DNA of 64,000 nucleotides, taken from assembly GCA_017471405.1 (NCBI GenBank), contig JAFUTK010000017.1, forward strand, positions 1-64,000, read 5' to 3'. Every line of letters begins with the position of its first letter. Within the stretch, counting starts at the first letter, position 1. Both the position numbers and the translations under genes were made by a program. The stretch is from Ruminococcus sp. Its GTDB lineage: Bacteria > Bacillota > Clostridia > Oscillospirales > Ruminococcaceae. Below are positions 51,686 through 60,739 of the stretch, piece by piece. Under the pieces are notes generated by a model. It was not told where the DNA came from. It did no database searches and worked only from the letters and a program-made list of their open reading frames with translations.

Positions 51686-53521
51686 TTATTCTTTCGTCTC
51701 CGTCACAGCCGTATCGTAATCGGTAATGCCTTTGCCCTGATTGGGGTAGAAGAGAGAGTATATCCCGTCAGCCACAAATACAGTCACCAGCACCGCGCAG
51801 ATAACAGCCGCAGTCTTGGTCTTTATCCGCCTGATAAGGTTGTCCAGCATCGGTGCCCCGAAGTATACGAAGGCCACGCCTCCGATGCCGAATACCATAA
51901 GACCCTCGGCGCAGACCCTTCCGTGAATGTTCAGGAAGTACCCGCTGTAATCCCACCACTTCTGTCCGTCGTGGGTAAGCTCTAGGAAGTACGCGGTGAA
52001 GTATTCCACAAACCCACAGAGCACCACTGCCGCGAAGAATTCCGCCACAGCGCTCTTTCTGAACTTTTTCAGCACTATGAGTATCATCACCGCTCCGGTG
52101 CCGTAAATGGGCAGCCATGGGCCGTGGAGAACTCCGCGGTTCACGAATTCTCCTATCTCGATGAACTTGTAGATAAACTCCCACAGCCAGCCAATAAAGC
52201 AGCCGATAAAGAACATCAATATCAGTGAGGTTACGGAGTAGCAGCGGGTGTAGAACACCGTCCCCAGCCTGTCGCGCCGCGGAGAAGCGGGGATAGGTGC
52301 CAGCCTTGCGGGGTAGGCCTCTCCCTCCACCTCGTCACGGTACTGGGAAATCTTTATCTTCTTGACCTCGTTGCGGTCGATGGCCTCGGTCCGCTCGCTG
52401 TAGGCGGGGACTATGCCGAACACGTTGGCAAAGAATGCCCTTGCCCCGGTGTAGCCGTCGGAAAAGCTCTCGGTCTCGGCTATGAGCTGCTCGATATCTG
52501 AGTATGCAGCTTCAAGCTCTGAGGCGGGTGCCTTTTCAAAGAGCAGCTCGTCGCACAGCTTGTCGATGTTGGGTATGCCCGCCGCCTTGGACTGCGCTCT
52601 GATTGAGCGGTAAAACTCCGCCATAGTCGCCTCATAGTAAGGGTTGACGTAGAATACCGAGACTATTCCGGCGGTCATAGCGCCCACTATCTCCCAGCCG
52701 ATAAAGGTCAGCTGTAGCTTGAACAGCTCCCACTTGTGACCGTACATCATCTTGCGGGAGAGGGTTATGGTCTCGTTGGGGCTAAGGTCGGGACACTCCG
52801 CCAGTATGTAGGGCACGCAGTGGTAGGAGTAGCTCTTGATAAGCCCGCCTATGACCGTCAGCCCCCATAGCGCCTTGTAAAAGCTCTCTACTATCAGCAC
52901 GAAGGCGGAGTGCAGCCACTTCTTCGAGCGCAGCAGCACGAAGAAGCTCCTGACCGGCACCTTGCCGTAGGTGGAGGCCTCCAAAAACACTCTCGAGAGA
53001 ATGACTGAGAACACATTGACGATGAAGGCTGTCATCAGCAGCCTCAGCAGCAGACTGACGGCTATCATAATGATTATCGCCGCCTTGTCGGAGCCCACGA
53101 TATTATTGATGCCCTTGTAAATGGTGGTGACATAGGAGCCAGTGACAAACATATTTGCAAACTTGGCAAATTCGCCCGCCGCAAGGCTCACCTCAACGGG
53201 GCCCAGCTTGTAGCTCTTGGACTTGTTCTCCTCGAACTTTTCCTGCGCCTTGTCTAGGTCCTCAGTGAGTATGCTCTTGCCGTCTATCTTGATGCCGATG
53301 TTGCCGGACACGAACTCATAGAGGATATTGGTGCTCTCGGCAGCGGCGGCCTGATCGGCGGCGGCAAGGTCGGCGTCATCGTCCTCAGCGGAGAGGATAG
53401 CCAGCACTCCGCTGTATTTTATCCCCAGAAACGCCGCCATAAGGCAGGTGAACACCAGAACAAGGTAGTGCCTTTTAACGCTCTGCTTAGCATTGAGTTT
53501 AGCCTGCTTGCGGTCAAACAT
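51686..53521 (-). CDS. DUF975 - CmpB-like (ABC-transporter type IV) fusion membrane protein
   Basis: A 611-residue protein with about ten membrane helices in two blocks. Residues 1-330 are DUF975-like (FDRKQAKLNAKQSVKRHYLV, several helices, and LSPNETITLSRKMMYGHKWE). A soluble stretch follows near 330-410. The last 200 residues match the ABC_trans_CmpB domain (FFIGCFIGWLWEFIYKF, HGPWLPIYGTGAVMI, GFVEYFTAYFLEL). Both domains occur in uncharacterised proteins of Firmicutes; I assign no function. Having them in one chain is a fusion to check. It precedes RNase R. Confidence 0.82.
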   Translation of the reverse strand: MFDRKQAKLNAKQSVKRHYLVLVFTCLMAAFLGIKYSGVLAILSAEDDDADLAAADQAAAAESTNILYEFVSGNIGIKIDGKSILTEDLDKAQEKFEENKSKSYKLGPVEVSLAAGEFAKFANMFVTGSYVTTIYKGINNIVGSDKAAIIIMIAVSLLLRLLMTAFIVNVFSVILSRVFLEASTYGKVPVRSFFVLLRSKKWLHSAFVLIVESFYKALWGLTVIGGLIKSYSYHCVPYILAECPDLSPNETITLSRKMMYGHKWELFKLQLTFIGWEIVGAMTAGIVSVFYVNPYYEATMAEFYRSIRAQSKAAGIPNIDKLCDELLFEKAPASELEAAYSDIEQLIAETESFSDGYTGARAFFANVFGIVPAYSERTEAIDRNEVKKIKISQYRDEVEGEAYPARLAPIPASPRRDRLGTVFYTRCYSVTSLILMFFIGCFIGWLWEFIYKFIEIGEFVNRGVLHGPWLPIYGTGAVMILIVLKKFRKSAVAEFFAAVVLCGFVEYFTAYFLELTHDGQKWWDYSGYFLNIHGRVCAEGLMVFGIGGVAFVYFGAPMLDNLIRRIKTKTAAVICAVLVTVFVADGIYSLFYPNQGKGITDYDTAVTETKE

Positions 53522-53570
53522 ATATCTTTCTCCTTTATCCGCCCCAAAGGGCGAAGTTTGTCATAAATCT

Positions 53571-53599
53571 ATTATAACATCTCTTTACTATTTTTTCAA
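53571..53599 (-). promoter_or_regulatory. Promoter of the DUF975-CmpB and RNase R genes
   Basis: On the minus strand TTGAAA and TATAAT are separated by 17 bases. Confidence 0.8.
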
Positions 53600-53612
53600 G
53601 ACCCGAATGTAA

Positions 53613-53792
53613 TAATGCACAATGCACAATTCACAATGCACAATGAATGTATCGCCTGCGGCGATGGATCTGGCGCTCCGCGCAAAGGGGCACGAATTAA
53701 AATTCGTCCGCGTAAGTGAAATGTTTGCGCAGCAAACTTTTGGCTAATTACCTGCAATTAGCCTGGACACCATAATTGTGCATTGTGCATTG
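53613..53792. repeat. R2 repeat copy C (MITE-like)
   Basis: The left end is ATGCACAATGCACAATTCAC, the right end ATTGTGCATTGTGCATTG. The interior holds TATCGCCTGCGGCGATGG, GAATTAAAATTC, AAATGTTTGCGCAGCAAACT and TAATTACCTGCAATTAG. No coding capacity. It fills most of the 346-bp gap between the DUF975 promoter and the malQ promoter, starting 14 bases from one and ending 10 bases from the other. Confidence 0.85.
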
Positions 53793-53802
53793 AAAAAAGC
53801 TC

Positions 53803-53831
53803 TTGCAATTATCCCCCGAATGGTGTATAAT
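53803..53831 (+). promoter_or_regulatory. Promoter of malQ-deaminase-glgP
   Basis: TTGCAA and TATAAT are separated by 17 bases. It directly follows R2 copy C. Confidence 0.8.
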
Positions 53832-53867
53832 AAACTAAATACGTCTTTAAGATAAGGAGGCTTTTCT

Positions 53868-55364
53868 ATGCGCGCAAGCGGAATACTTATGCATATATCC
53901 TCGCTGCCGGGAAAGTACGGCATCGGCAAGCTGGGCAGTGAAGCCAGAGCCTTTGCGGATTTTCTCCATAAGGCGGGACAGAAATACTGGCAAATACTTC
54001 CCGTAACTCCCACCAGCTACGGTGACTCTCCCTATCAGAGCTTTTCGGTGAACGCCGGCAACCCCTACTTCATCGACCTGGAGACCCTCGAGGCGGATGG
54101 GCTGCTGAAAAATATGGAGTACAAGCGCATCAGCTGGGGCGAGATGGCGGCAGTGGATTATTCGCTGCTGTATAACAAGGTCTTTACCGTTTTGCGCAAG
54201 GCCTACGGCCGCTTCACGCAGGATAAGGACTTCAAGGCCTTCTGTGAGGAGAACGCCTCGTGGCTGGATAACTACGCCCTCTTTATGGCATTAAAGGACG
54301 CCCATGACGGCGCCGGCTGGTACGAGTGGGAGGAGCCGCTGCGTATGTTCAAGGCCTCAGCCGTTAAGGCCGCAAGGCAGGAGTATGAGGACGATATCGG
54401 CTTCTACAAATTCATACAGTACGAATATTTCAAGCAGTGGAGAGCCTTCAAGGTATATGTCAACAGCTTGGGCATCGACATCATCGGGGATATCCCCATA
54501 TACGTTGCCTACGACAGCGTTGAGGTCTGGACAAAGCCTGAATACTTCCTGCTGGACGAGAACAAGACTCCCATAGACGTTGCCGGCTGTCCCCCCGATG
54601 TGTTCACCGCAAAGGGTCAGCTGTGGGGCAACCCCCTCTACCGCTGGGACGTTATGGAGGCGGAGGGTTTCAAGTGGTGGATAGACCGCATCCGCTCCGC
54701 CTGCTCGACCTATGACGTTGTCAGGATAGACCACTTCCGGGGCTTTGAGAGCTATTACTGCATTCCCTACGGCAGGGAGGACGCAGTCATCGGCGAGTGG
54801 CGTAAGGGCCCTGATATGAAGCTGTTTAAGGAAGTGAAGAAGCAGCTGGGCGACTGCCGCATCATCGCGGAGGATCTGGGCTTCATCACCAAGAAGGTGG
54901 CAAAGCTTCTGAAGGCCAGCGGCTTCCCGGGAATGAAGGTAATGGAGTTTGCCTTTGACCCCTCCGGCGAGAGCGACTACCTCCCCCACAACTTCAAGAG
55001 CTCCAACTGCGTCTGCTACACCGGCACCCACGACAACGAAACGCTGGCAGGCTGGGTAGGGCAGATATCCCGTAAGGAGAAAAAGTTTATCCGGGAGTAC
55101 TTAAATATCAGGCGCAACGCCGAGATACCCCGGGCGGTCATCAGAGCGGCATGGTCAAGCACCGCCGACACCGCCATCGCTCAGATGCAGGACTTTCTGG
55201 AGCTGGGCTCCGAGGCGAGAATGAATATCCCCTCCACGCTGGGAGGCAACTGGCAGTGGAGAATGAGCTCCGGCGCTTTGACCGATAAGCTGGCGCAGGA
55301 GATATATGATCTTACCCGCATCTATGGCAGACTGGCTGCCAAGCCGGAGGCTAAGAATGACTGA
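53868..55364 (+). CDS. malQ: 4-alpha-glucanotransferase
   Basis: MalQ transfers alpha-1,4-glucan segments between maltodextrins and releases glucose. The 498-residue GH77 protein has SPYQSFSVNAGNPYFID, the nucleophile Asp in VRIDHFRGF, the acid Glu in IAEDLGF, and the third catalytic Asp in GTHDNETL. AAGGAGG precedes the ATG. It overlaps the deaminase gene by eight bases, which in turn overlaps glgP, so sugar-polymer breakdown is the main theme of the operon. Confidence 0.96.
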   Translation: MRASGILMHISSLPGKYGIGKLGSEARAFADFLHKAGQKYWQILPVTPTSYGDSPYQSFSVNAGNPYFIDLETLEADGLLKNMEYKRISWGEMAAVDYSLLYNKVFTVLRKAYGRFTQDKDFKAFCEENASWLDNYALFMALKDAHDGAGWYEWEEPLRMFKASAVKAARQEYEDDIGFYKFIQYEYFKQWRAFKVYVNSLGIDIIGDIPIYVAYDSVEVWTKPEYFLLDENKTPIDVAGCPPDVFTAKGQLWGNPLYRWDVMEAEGFKWWIDRIRSACSTYDVVRIDHFRGFESYYCIPYGREDAVIGEWRKGPDMKLFKEVKKQLGDCRIIAEDLGFITKKVAKLLKASGFPGMKVMEFAFDPSGESDYLPHNFKSSNCVCYTGTHDNETLAGWVGQISRKEKKFIREYLNIRRNAEIPRAVIRAAWSSTADTAIAQMQDFLELGSEARMNIPSTLGGNWQWRMSSGALTDKLAQEIYDLTRIYGRLAAKPEAKND

Positions 55365-56004
55365 GTTCAAGGACCTCCCCCGCCCCTGGCAGAGGGTATT
55401 CGAGCTGGAATGGGAGGCGGTCTGCAAGGGCAGCAGAGCCATCGCCGCCGTTATCACCGACCAAAGCGGGGAGATAATATCGGAGGCCCGCAACCGCACC
55501 GGCGAGCGCCTTGACCCCAACCCCAAGACCGCCCACGCCGAGAATACTGCAGTGGGGCAGATAGATACGACCCAGCACCCCGACCTCCGGGCCTACACCC
55601 TTTACGCCGGGCTGGAGCCCTGCCTTATGTGCATGGGCACCATTGTTATGGGCGGCATCAGGCATATCGAGATAGGAGCCCGCGACAGCTTCGGCGGAGC
55701 GATGAAGCTCATCGACCTCTTCGACTTTGCCCGCGCTAAGAACATCGAAATTATCTGGCGAGACGGTGAATTCGGGGATATCCAGCGGGGAATGCAGGCT
55801 CTCAGAGAGCTGCTTTACTGCACCGACAGCGCCCGGCTGGAACGCATCCTCGCGGACTTTTCCGAGCTCAACCGCCCGGGAGTGGAGGCGGCGAGAGCCA
55901 TAGTCAGCGGCGGCACCTTTGATGAGCGGGAGCCCTCCTCCTTCACAGCGGAGGAAATATATTCAATGCTGAAAAGCAATATCACCAATACGGAGGAAGA
56001 ATAA
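55357..56004 (+). CDS. Nucleoside/cytidine deaminase-like zinc protein
   Basis: A 215-residue protein of the cytidine-deaminase fold. The zinc site is present: HAENTAVG (His and catalytic Glu) and EPCLMCMGTIVMGGI (two Cys). The first 145 residues resemble guanine or tRNA-adenosine deaminase relatives. A C-terminal extension of about 70 residues is unusual for these. TadA or guanine deaminase cannot be excluded; the substrate is unknown. The ATG is preceded by GGAGG within the end of malQ. It is sandwiched between two glucan enzymes with overlapping starts. Confidence 0.82.
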   Translation: MTEFKDLPRPWQRVFELEWEAVCKGSRAIAAVITDQSGEIISEARNRTGERLDPNPKTAHAENTAVGQIDTTQHPDLRAYTLYAGLEPCLMCMGTIVMGGIRHIEIGARDSFGGAMKLIDLFDFARAKNIEIIWRDGEFGDIQRGMQALRELLYCTDSARLERILADFSELNRPGVEAARAIVSGGTFDEREPSSFTAEEIYSMLKSNITNTEEE

Positions 56005-58370
56005 TGGAAAAACAGTACCTCATTGACGAGATAAACAAGGACTTAGCCGGCAAGTTCGGCACCTCTATTGACAGGGCGGACGCTGTGCAGCTGCACGAGA
56101 GCATATCATCTGTTGTTGTGCGGGAGATATCTGCCCGCTGGGAGCAGAGCCGCCGGCGCCATCTTGAAAACCGCCGCGCCTGCTACCTTTCTATGGAATT
56201 CCTGATGGGCAGGGCAGTCTACAACAACCTGCTGGTACTGGGAATAAAGAATGACGTTGACGAGGCCTTGAAGTCCTGCGGGCGTTCACTTGCTGAGCTT
56301 GAAGAGATAGAGGACGCAGCCTTGGGCAACGGCGGCCTTGGCAGACTTGCCGCCTGCTTTCTGGACTCCGCCGCCGCTCACGATATCCCACTGGACGGCT
56401 ACGGCATCAGATATAAGTACGGCCTGTTCCGTCAGGCAATTGAGGACGGCTTCCAGAGGGAATACCCCGATGACTGGCAGCGTCAGGGCGACCCCTGGAG
56501 CAAGCGCTGCGACGCCGACGCGGTGGAGGTAGCCTACTCCGATATGACCGTAAAGGCCGTCCCCTACGATATGCCTATAATCGGCTGCGGCACCGAGAAC
56601 ATCGGCACCCTGCGCCTGTGGCAGTCGGAGGCGGCAGAGGGCTTCGACTTTGACAAATTCAACTCCGGCGACTACGACGGGGCAGTAAAGCACTCCACCG
56701 ACGCCGAGAACATCTGCAAGGTGCTCTACCCAAATGACAACTTCGACGAGGGCAAAAAGCTGCGCCTGAGGCAGGAGTATTTCTTCTCGGCGGCATCACT
56801 GGCGGACATCACCGCCAAGCATTTTAAGCGCTTCGGCACCCTTGACAATTTAGCCGACTTCGTCACCGTCCAGCTCAATGACACTCACCCGGTCATCTCT
56901 ATCCCCGAGCTGATGAGGCTGCTGGTGGATAAGTACGGCTATGAGTTCGAGCAGGCCTTTGACATCACAAGAAGAGTGTTCAACTACACCAACCACACCG
57001 TTATGCAGGAGGCTTTGGAAAAGTGGAGCGCACCCCTTATGGAGCAGCTGCTCCCCCGGGTATATGCCTTTGTGCTGATGATAAACGAGCGCTTTATCAA
57101 GGATATGTATAAACTTGGCAAGGACAGAAAGTTTATCGACAAGCTGGCGCCCGTAGGCGGCGGACAGGTGAGAATGGCTAACCTCGCCTGCTACTGCTCC
57201 TCCTATATAAACGGCGTGGCGCAGATACACACCGAGATACTCAAGGCTGATACCCTCAAGGAGTGGTACGAGCTTTACCCTGAGCGTTTCCAGAACAAGA
57301 CCAACGGCATCACCCAGCGCCGGTGGCTGGCCCTCTGCAACGAGGAGCTTTCCGCCCTTATCACCAGACTACTTGGCAGCGACAAGTGGGTAAAGAATTT
57401 GGACGAGCTGCAAAAGCTCAAGCCCTACGCTGACGACGAGGCGGTGCTCAGGGAGTTCATCGCTATAAAGAGGCAGAAAAAGCAGCAGCTTGCCGACTTC
57501 ATCAAGGCTCACGACGGAGTGACGCTCTCTGCTGACAGCATCTTCGATGTGCAGATAAAGCGTCTGCACGAGTACAAGCGCCAGCTGCTCAATGCGCTGT
57601 CCATTCTCTACATCTACTTTGGCATCAAGGACGGCTCTATCAAGGACTTCACCCCCACCTCCTTTATCTTCGGAGCGAAATCCGCACCCGGCTACCGCAG
57701 AGCCAAGGCCATCATCAAGCTCATAGGCGAGATAGCCAAGCTCATCGACAGCGACCCGGAGGTTAGAGACCTCATCAAGGTGGTATTCGTACAGAACTAC
57801 AACGTCAGCTACGCCGAAAAGCTGGTGGCGGCTACCGATGTCTCCGAGCAGATATCCACCGCCGGCACAGAGGCCTCCGGTACCGGCAATATGAAGCAGA
57901 TGTTAAACGGCTCTGTAACTCTCGGCACCCTTGACGGCGCCAACATCGAGATAGCCGAGGAGGCCGGCGAGGAGAACGAGTATATCTTCGGCGCCAAGGT
58001 GGAGGAGCTGGAAAATATAATGCCCGACTACGACCCCCGCAAGATACTTTTCACTGATGAGAAGATAGACCGCGTGCTGAACAGGCTCATCGACGGCACC
58101 CTTGACGACGGCGGAGTTCCTTCGAATCAGGAGGGCAGCTTTAAGGAGCTTTACAAGGCCCTCACCGACGGCGCCTCCTGGCACGTTCCCGACCACTATT
58201 ACGTCCTTGGGGACTTCAACAGCTACGTTGAGACCAAGCTCCGCGCCAACCGCGACTACAAGGACGAGCTGGCCTTTGCCCGCAAGTGCTGGCTGAATAT
58301 GTGCTCGGCAGGAAAGTTCTCCTCCGACCGCACCATCAAGGACTACGCCGAGAATATCTGGCATATCTGA
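56004..58370 (+). CDS. glgP: Glycogen/maltodextrin phosphorylase
   Basis: This enzyme splits alpha-1,4-glucans with phosphate to glucose 1-phosphate, using PLP. The 788-residue protein shows NRRACYLSMEFLMGRA, the glycine-rich DAALGNGGLGRLAACFLDS, VQLNDTHPVISIPEL, and the PLP Lys in EASGTGNMKQMLNGSV followed by TLDGANIEI. Its ATG overlaps the deaminase stop (TAATG). Together with MalQ it can degrade glycogen or imported maltodextrin. A terminator follows at 58445. Confidence 0.96.
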   Translation: MEKQYLIDEINKDLAGKFGTSIDRADAVQLHESISSVVVREISARWEQSRRRHLENRRACYLSMEFLMGRAVYNNLLVLGIKNDVDEALKSCGRSLAELEEIEDAALGNGGLGRLAACFLDSAAAHDIPLDGYGIRYKYGLFRQAIEDGFQREYPDDWQRQGDPWSKRCDADAVEVAYSDMTVKAVPYDMPIIGCGTENIGTLRLWQSEAAEGFDFDKFNSGDYDGAVKHSTDAENICKVLYPNDNFDEGKKLRLRQEYFFSAASLADITAKHFKRFGTLDNLADFVTVQLNDTHPVISIPELMRLLVDKYGYEFEQAFDITRRVFNYTNHTVMQEALEKWSAPLMEQLLPRVYAFVLMINERFIKDMYKLGKDRKFIDKLAPVGGGQVRMANLACYCSSYINGVAQIHTEILKADTLKEWYELYPERFQNKTNGITQRRWLALCNEELSALITRLLGSDKWVKNLDELQKLKPYADDEAVLREFIAIKRQKKQQLADFIKAHDGVTLSADSIFDVQIKRLHEYKRQLLNALSILYIYFGIKDGSIKDFTPTSFIFGAKSAPGYRRAKAIIKLIGEIAKLIDSDPEVRDLIKVVFVQNYNVSYAEKLVAATDVSEQISTAGTEASGTGNMKQMLNGSVTLGTLDGANIEIAEEAGEENEYIFGAKVEELENIMPDYDPRKILFTDEKIDRVLNRLIDGTLDDGGVPSNQEGSFKELYKALTDGASWHVPDHYYVLGDFNSYVETKLRANRDYKDELAFARKCWLNMCSAGKFSSDRTIKDYAENIWHI

Positions 58371-58444
58371 CAGACGAACGAAAACCGGCGGGAACCCGTC
58401 CGATAAGATACCGACGACAGACGAACGGAAATCGGCGGAAAAAC
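58371..58444 (+). repeat. Two direct repeats after glgP
   Basis: CAGACGAACGAAAACCGGCG at 58371 and CAGACGAACGGAAATCGGCG at 58418 differ at two of 20 positions, and are 47 bases apart. They fill the space between the glgP stop and its terminator. Confidence 0.7.
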
Positions 58445-58478
58445 GGTATCTTCCCCCGCAGGGGAAGAATACCTTTTT
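58445..58478 (+). terminator. Terminator of the malQ-glgP operon
   Basis: GGTAT-TTCCCC pairs with GGGGAA-ATACC around CGCA, followed by TTTTT. Confidence 0.88.
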
Positions 58479-58533
58479 CCGCACCTTCCCGAGCCGCCGC
58501 AGGCGGCGAGGGCAAAACGAAAAAGGAGAATAT

Positions 58534-59724
58534 ATGACTAAAAGGATAATAAGCCTGTGCGCGGCGGCTGTAATGTCGCTTGCCGCCCTCACAGCCTGCG
58601 GCGACAGCTCATCCTCTCAGGAGGACGCCTCCTCAAAGGAGCCCCAGACCTCATCACAGACTGAGGATACCTCATCAAAGGAGGATACACCTTCCGCCGC
58701 ACCCGTCTGGACTACTGACCCGGCAGTTAGAATGACTGTGGAGGGCACCGACCTCGTTGTGGCAGGCGAGAAGATATTCTTAAACGGAATGAACACTCCC
58801 TGGAATAACTGGAACGACTTTGGCGGAAACTACTCCGAGAGCTACTGGGAGAGAATGTTCAAGACTATGCACGAGAACGGTCAGAACGCCGCAAGAGTGT
58901 GGATAACCTGTAACGGTGATGTGGGCATTGACATCGACGATAACGGATTTGTCACCGGCGCTACCGCCAAGCACTGGCAGGACCTTGACAGCTTCTTCGC
59001 CATCGCTGAAAAGCACCAGATCTACATTATGGCTACCCTCATCTCCTTCGATCACTTCAAGGACACCTATCAGAGCTATATGAAGTGGCGGGCGATGCTC
59101 CAGAACGACGACGCCATCGACAGCTATGTGAACAACTACGTTATTCCCTTCTGCGAAAGGTATGACGGCAACGAGTACCTCTTCTCCATCGACCTTATCA
59201 ACGAGCCCGATTGGGTCATCGAGAACGAAGAATGTGGTCAGCTTCCCTGGGAGGCTATGGGCAGCTATTTCGCCCGCGCCGCCGCGGCTGTTCACGAGCA
59301 CAGCGATATCCTCGTGACCATCGGAATGGGAATGATAAAGTACAACAGCGAGAAGTACGGCAAGAACTACGCCTCTGACGAATACCTGCAAAGCATTTAT
59401 CAGAACGACAAGGCCTATGTGGATTTCTGGTCCACCCACTACTATACCTGGATGAAGTCCTGGCTGGGAATGCCCTTCAAGACCACAGCAGAGGATTTCG
59501 GAATGGATCTCTCCAAGCCGAGAGTGATAGGCGAGTGTGAGGTCACTGGTGTCAGCAACGGCAGTGATGCCACCTTGGAGGAATGCTATCAGAGCCTTTA
59601 CGACGAGGGCTGGTGCGGCATTTTCCCATGGACGACTGACGACATCTTCCCCGGCGGGGAGGTAGCAGACAAGGTGCTGCCGGTAGCGAAACCCTTCTTT
59701 GAGAAGTACGGGAATAAGAGATAA
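58534..59724 (+). CDS. GH5-like glycoside hydrolase lipoprotein
   Basis: A 396-residue surface enzyme. The lipobox LTAC gives lipidated Cys22. A Ser/Thr/Glu/Asp-rich linker of about 40 residues follows. The TIM-barrel domain starts with a MNTPWNNW-type segment. The acid/base Glu224 is in DLINEPDW, and the nucleophile Glu334 in VIGECEV. The pair spacing and NEP motif fit clan GH-A, most like GH5. Cellulase, mannanase or other beta-glycanase activity cannot be told apart. AAGGAG precedes the ATG. R1 copy 5 follows 13 bases later. Confidence 0.87.
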   Translation: MTKRIISLCAAAVMSLAALTACGDSSSSQEDASSKEPQTSSQTEDTSSKEDTPSAAPVWTTDPAVRMTVEGTDLVVAGEKIFLNGMNTPWNNWNDFGGNYSESYWERMFKTMHENGQNAARVWITCNGDVGIDIDDNGFVTGATAKHWQDLDSFFAIAEKHQIYIMATLISFDHFKDTYQSYMKWRAMLQNDDAIDSYVNNYVIPFCERYDGNEYLFSIDLINEPDWVIENEECGQLPWEAMGSYFARAAAAVHEHSDILVTIGMGMIKYNSEKYGKNYASDEYLQSIYQNDKAYVDFWSTHYYTWMKSWLGMPFKTTAEDFGMDLSKPRVIGECEVTGVSNGSDATLEECYQSLYDEGWCGIFPWTTDDIFPGGEVADKVLPVAKPFFEKYGNKR

Positions 59725-59737
59725 AAAGCAGAATTGA

Positions 59738-60077
59738 GGGGCAACGAACGCGAAGCGCGTTAAAAGTTTCGGTCAAGCCTTTTCAAAGGCTTGCGGGGTG
59801 TCGGGGCAGCGCCCTGACCGGAGCTCGAGGCAGAGCCTCGTTTGCGGCGTCAGCCGCAACTCGGCGCTGCGCACAGTAACGAAAAGGCGCAACGCTTTAC
59901 AATTACTACAAGTTTTCAAGAACAAACAAATTTCGCAGCGCCGAAATGTCACAGTTCAAACTTCACAGGAAACAGTGAACGTCAGCGAACGTTTTTCCGT
60001 ACCTAGAACAACAAGCTGTGGGCGCTCGTCTCCTCGCCGCTGATGCGGCTCGTAGAAATACCCTTTTCCGGCGAAAT
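59738..60077 (+). repeat. R1 repeat copy 5
   Basis: It begins 13 bases after the GH5 stop, in sense orientation, with GGGGCAACGAACGCG. The cluster of hairpins is followed by the long-range stem TCGGCGCTGCG (59861-59871) with CGCAGCGCCGA (59934-59944). AACGAAAAGGCGCAACGCTT and TCAAGAACAAAC lie in the loop. The box GGAAACAGTGAACG and CAGCGAACGTTTTTCCGTAC follow. The end is type B (CCTTTTCCGGCGAAAT). The 411-bp gap has no gene. Confidence 0.9.
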
Positions 60078-60091
60078 CTTCGGTAAAAAGT

Positions 60092-60129
60092 AAAAAGAGC
60101 ACCTCTCCCAATCGGAAAGGTGCTCTTTA
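60092..60129 (-). terminator. Terminator of dnaX-ybaB-recR
   Basis: AAAGAGCACCT pairs with AGGTGCTCTTT, with T and A runs on both sides. Confidence 0.9.
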
Positions 60130-60135
60130 ACATTA

Positions 60136-60738
60136 TCATATCTCGTTGCGGTTTTCCAAAGCCTTGTAGAGCGTCACCTCGTCGGCGTATTCAAGCATAC
60201 CGCCGATAGGCAGACCGAAGGCGAGCCGGGTGACCTTCACGCCGAAGGGCTTTAGCAGCTTGGAAATGTACATCGCCGTAGCCTCACCCTCAACGGTGGG
60301 ATTGGTCGCCATTATCACTTCTGCAATGCCGCCCTGATTTACCCGGGCCAGCAGCTCCTTTATTTTGAGCATATCCGGCCCCACCCCGTCAATAGGGGAG
60401 ATGAGCCCGTGCAGAACGTGATAAACGCCCTTGTATTCCTTTGTGCGCTCGAAGGCAGAGATGTCCTTGGGGGTCTCCACCACGCAGACAGTGCTGTGGT
60501 CGCGCCTTGTGTCCCCGCAGAAGCGGCAGAGCTGCTGCTCTGTAAAGTTCTGACATACAGGACATGTGTGAACGGTCTTTTTAGCCGCCTGCACAGCCCT
60601 CACGAATTCGTCCACCTCGCTCTGGGACATTTCCATAACGTGGTACGCCAGCCGCTGCGCCGATTTCATACCTATGCCCGGCAGCTTAGCAAACTGCTCG
60701 GCAAGCACCACCAGGGGCAGTGCGCTGTGGTCAGCCAT
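60136..60738 (-). CDS. recR: Recombination mediator protein RecR
   Basis: RecR works with RecO and RecF to load RecA on gapped DNA. The 200 residues have the helix-hairpin-helix start (LPGIGMKSAQRLAYHV), a zinc finger (CPVCQNFTEQQLCRFC), and the Toprim domain (VVETPKDISAFERT, ATNPTVEGEATAMY). The N-terminus is one base after the ybaB stop. It is third in the conserved dnaX-ybaB-recR operon. Confidence 0.97.
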   Translation of the reverse strand: MADHSALPLVVLAEQFAKLPGIGMKSAQRLAYHVMEMSQSEVDEFVRAVQAAKKTVHTCPVCQNFTEQQLCRFCGDTRRDHSTVCVVETPKDISAFERTKEYKGVYHVLHGLISPIDGVGPDMLKIKELLARVNQGGIAEVIMATNPTVEGEATAMYISKLLKPFGVKVTRLAFGLPIGGMLEYADEVTLYKALENRNEI

Positions 60739-60739
60739 A

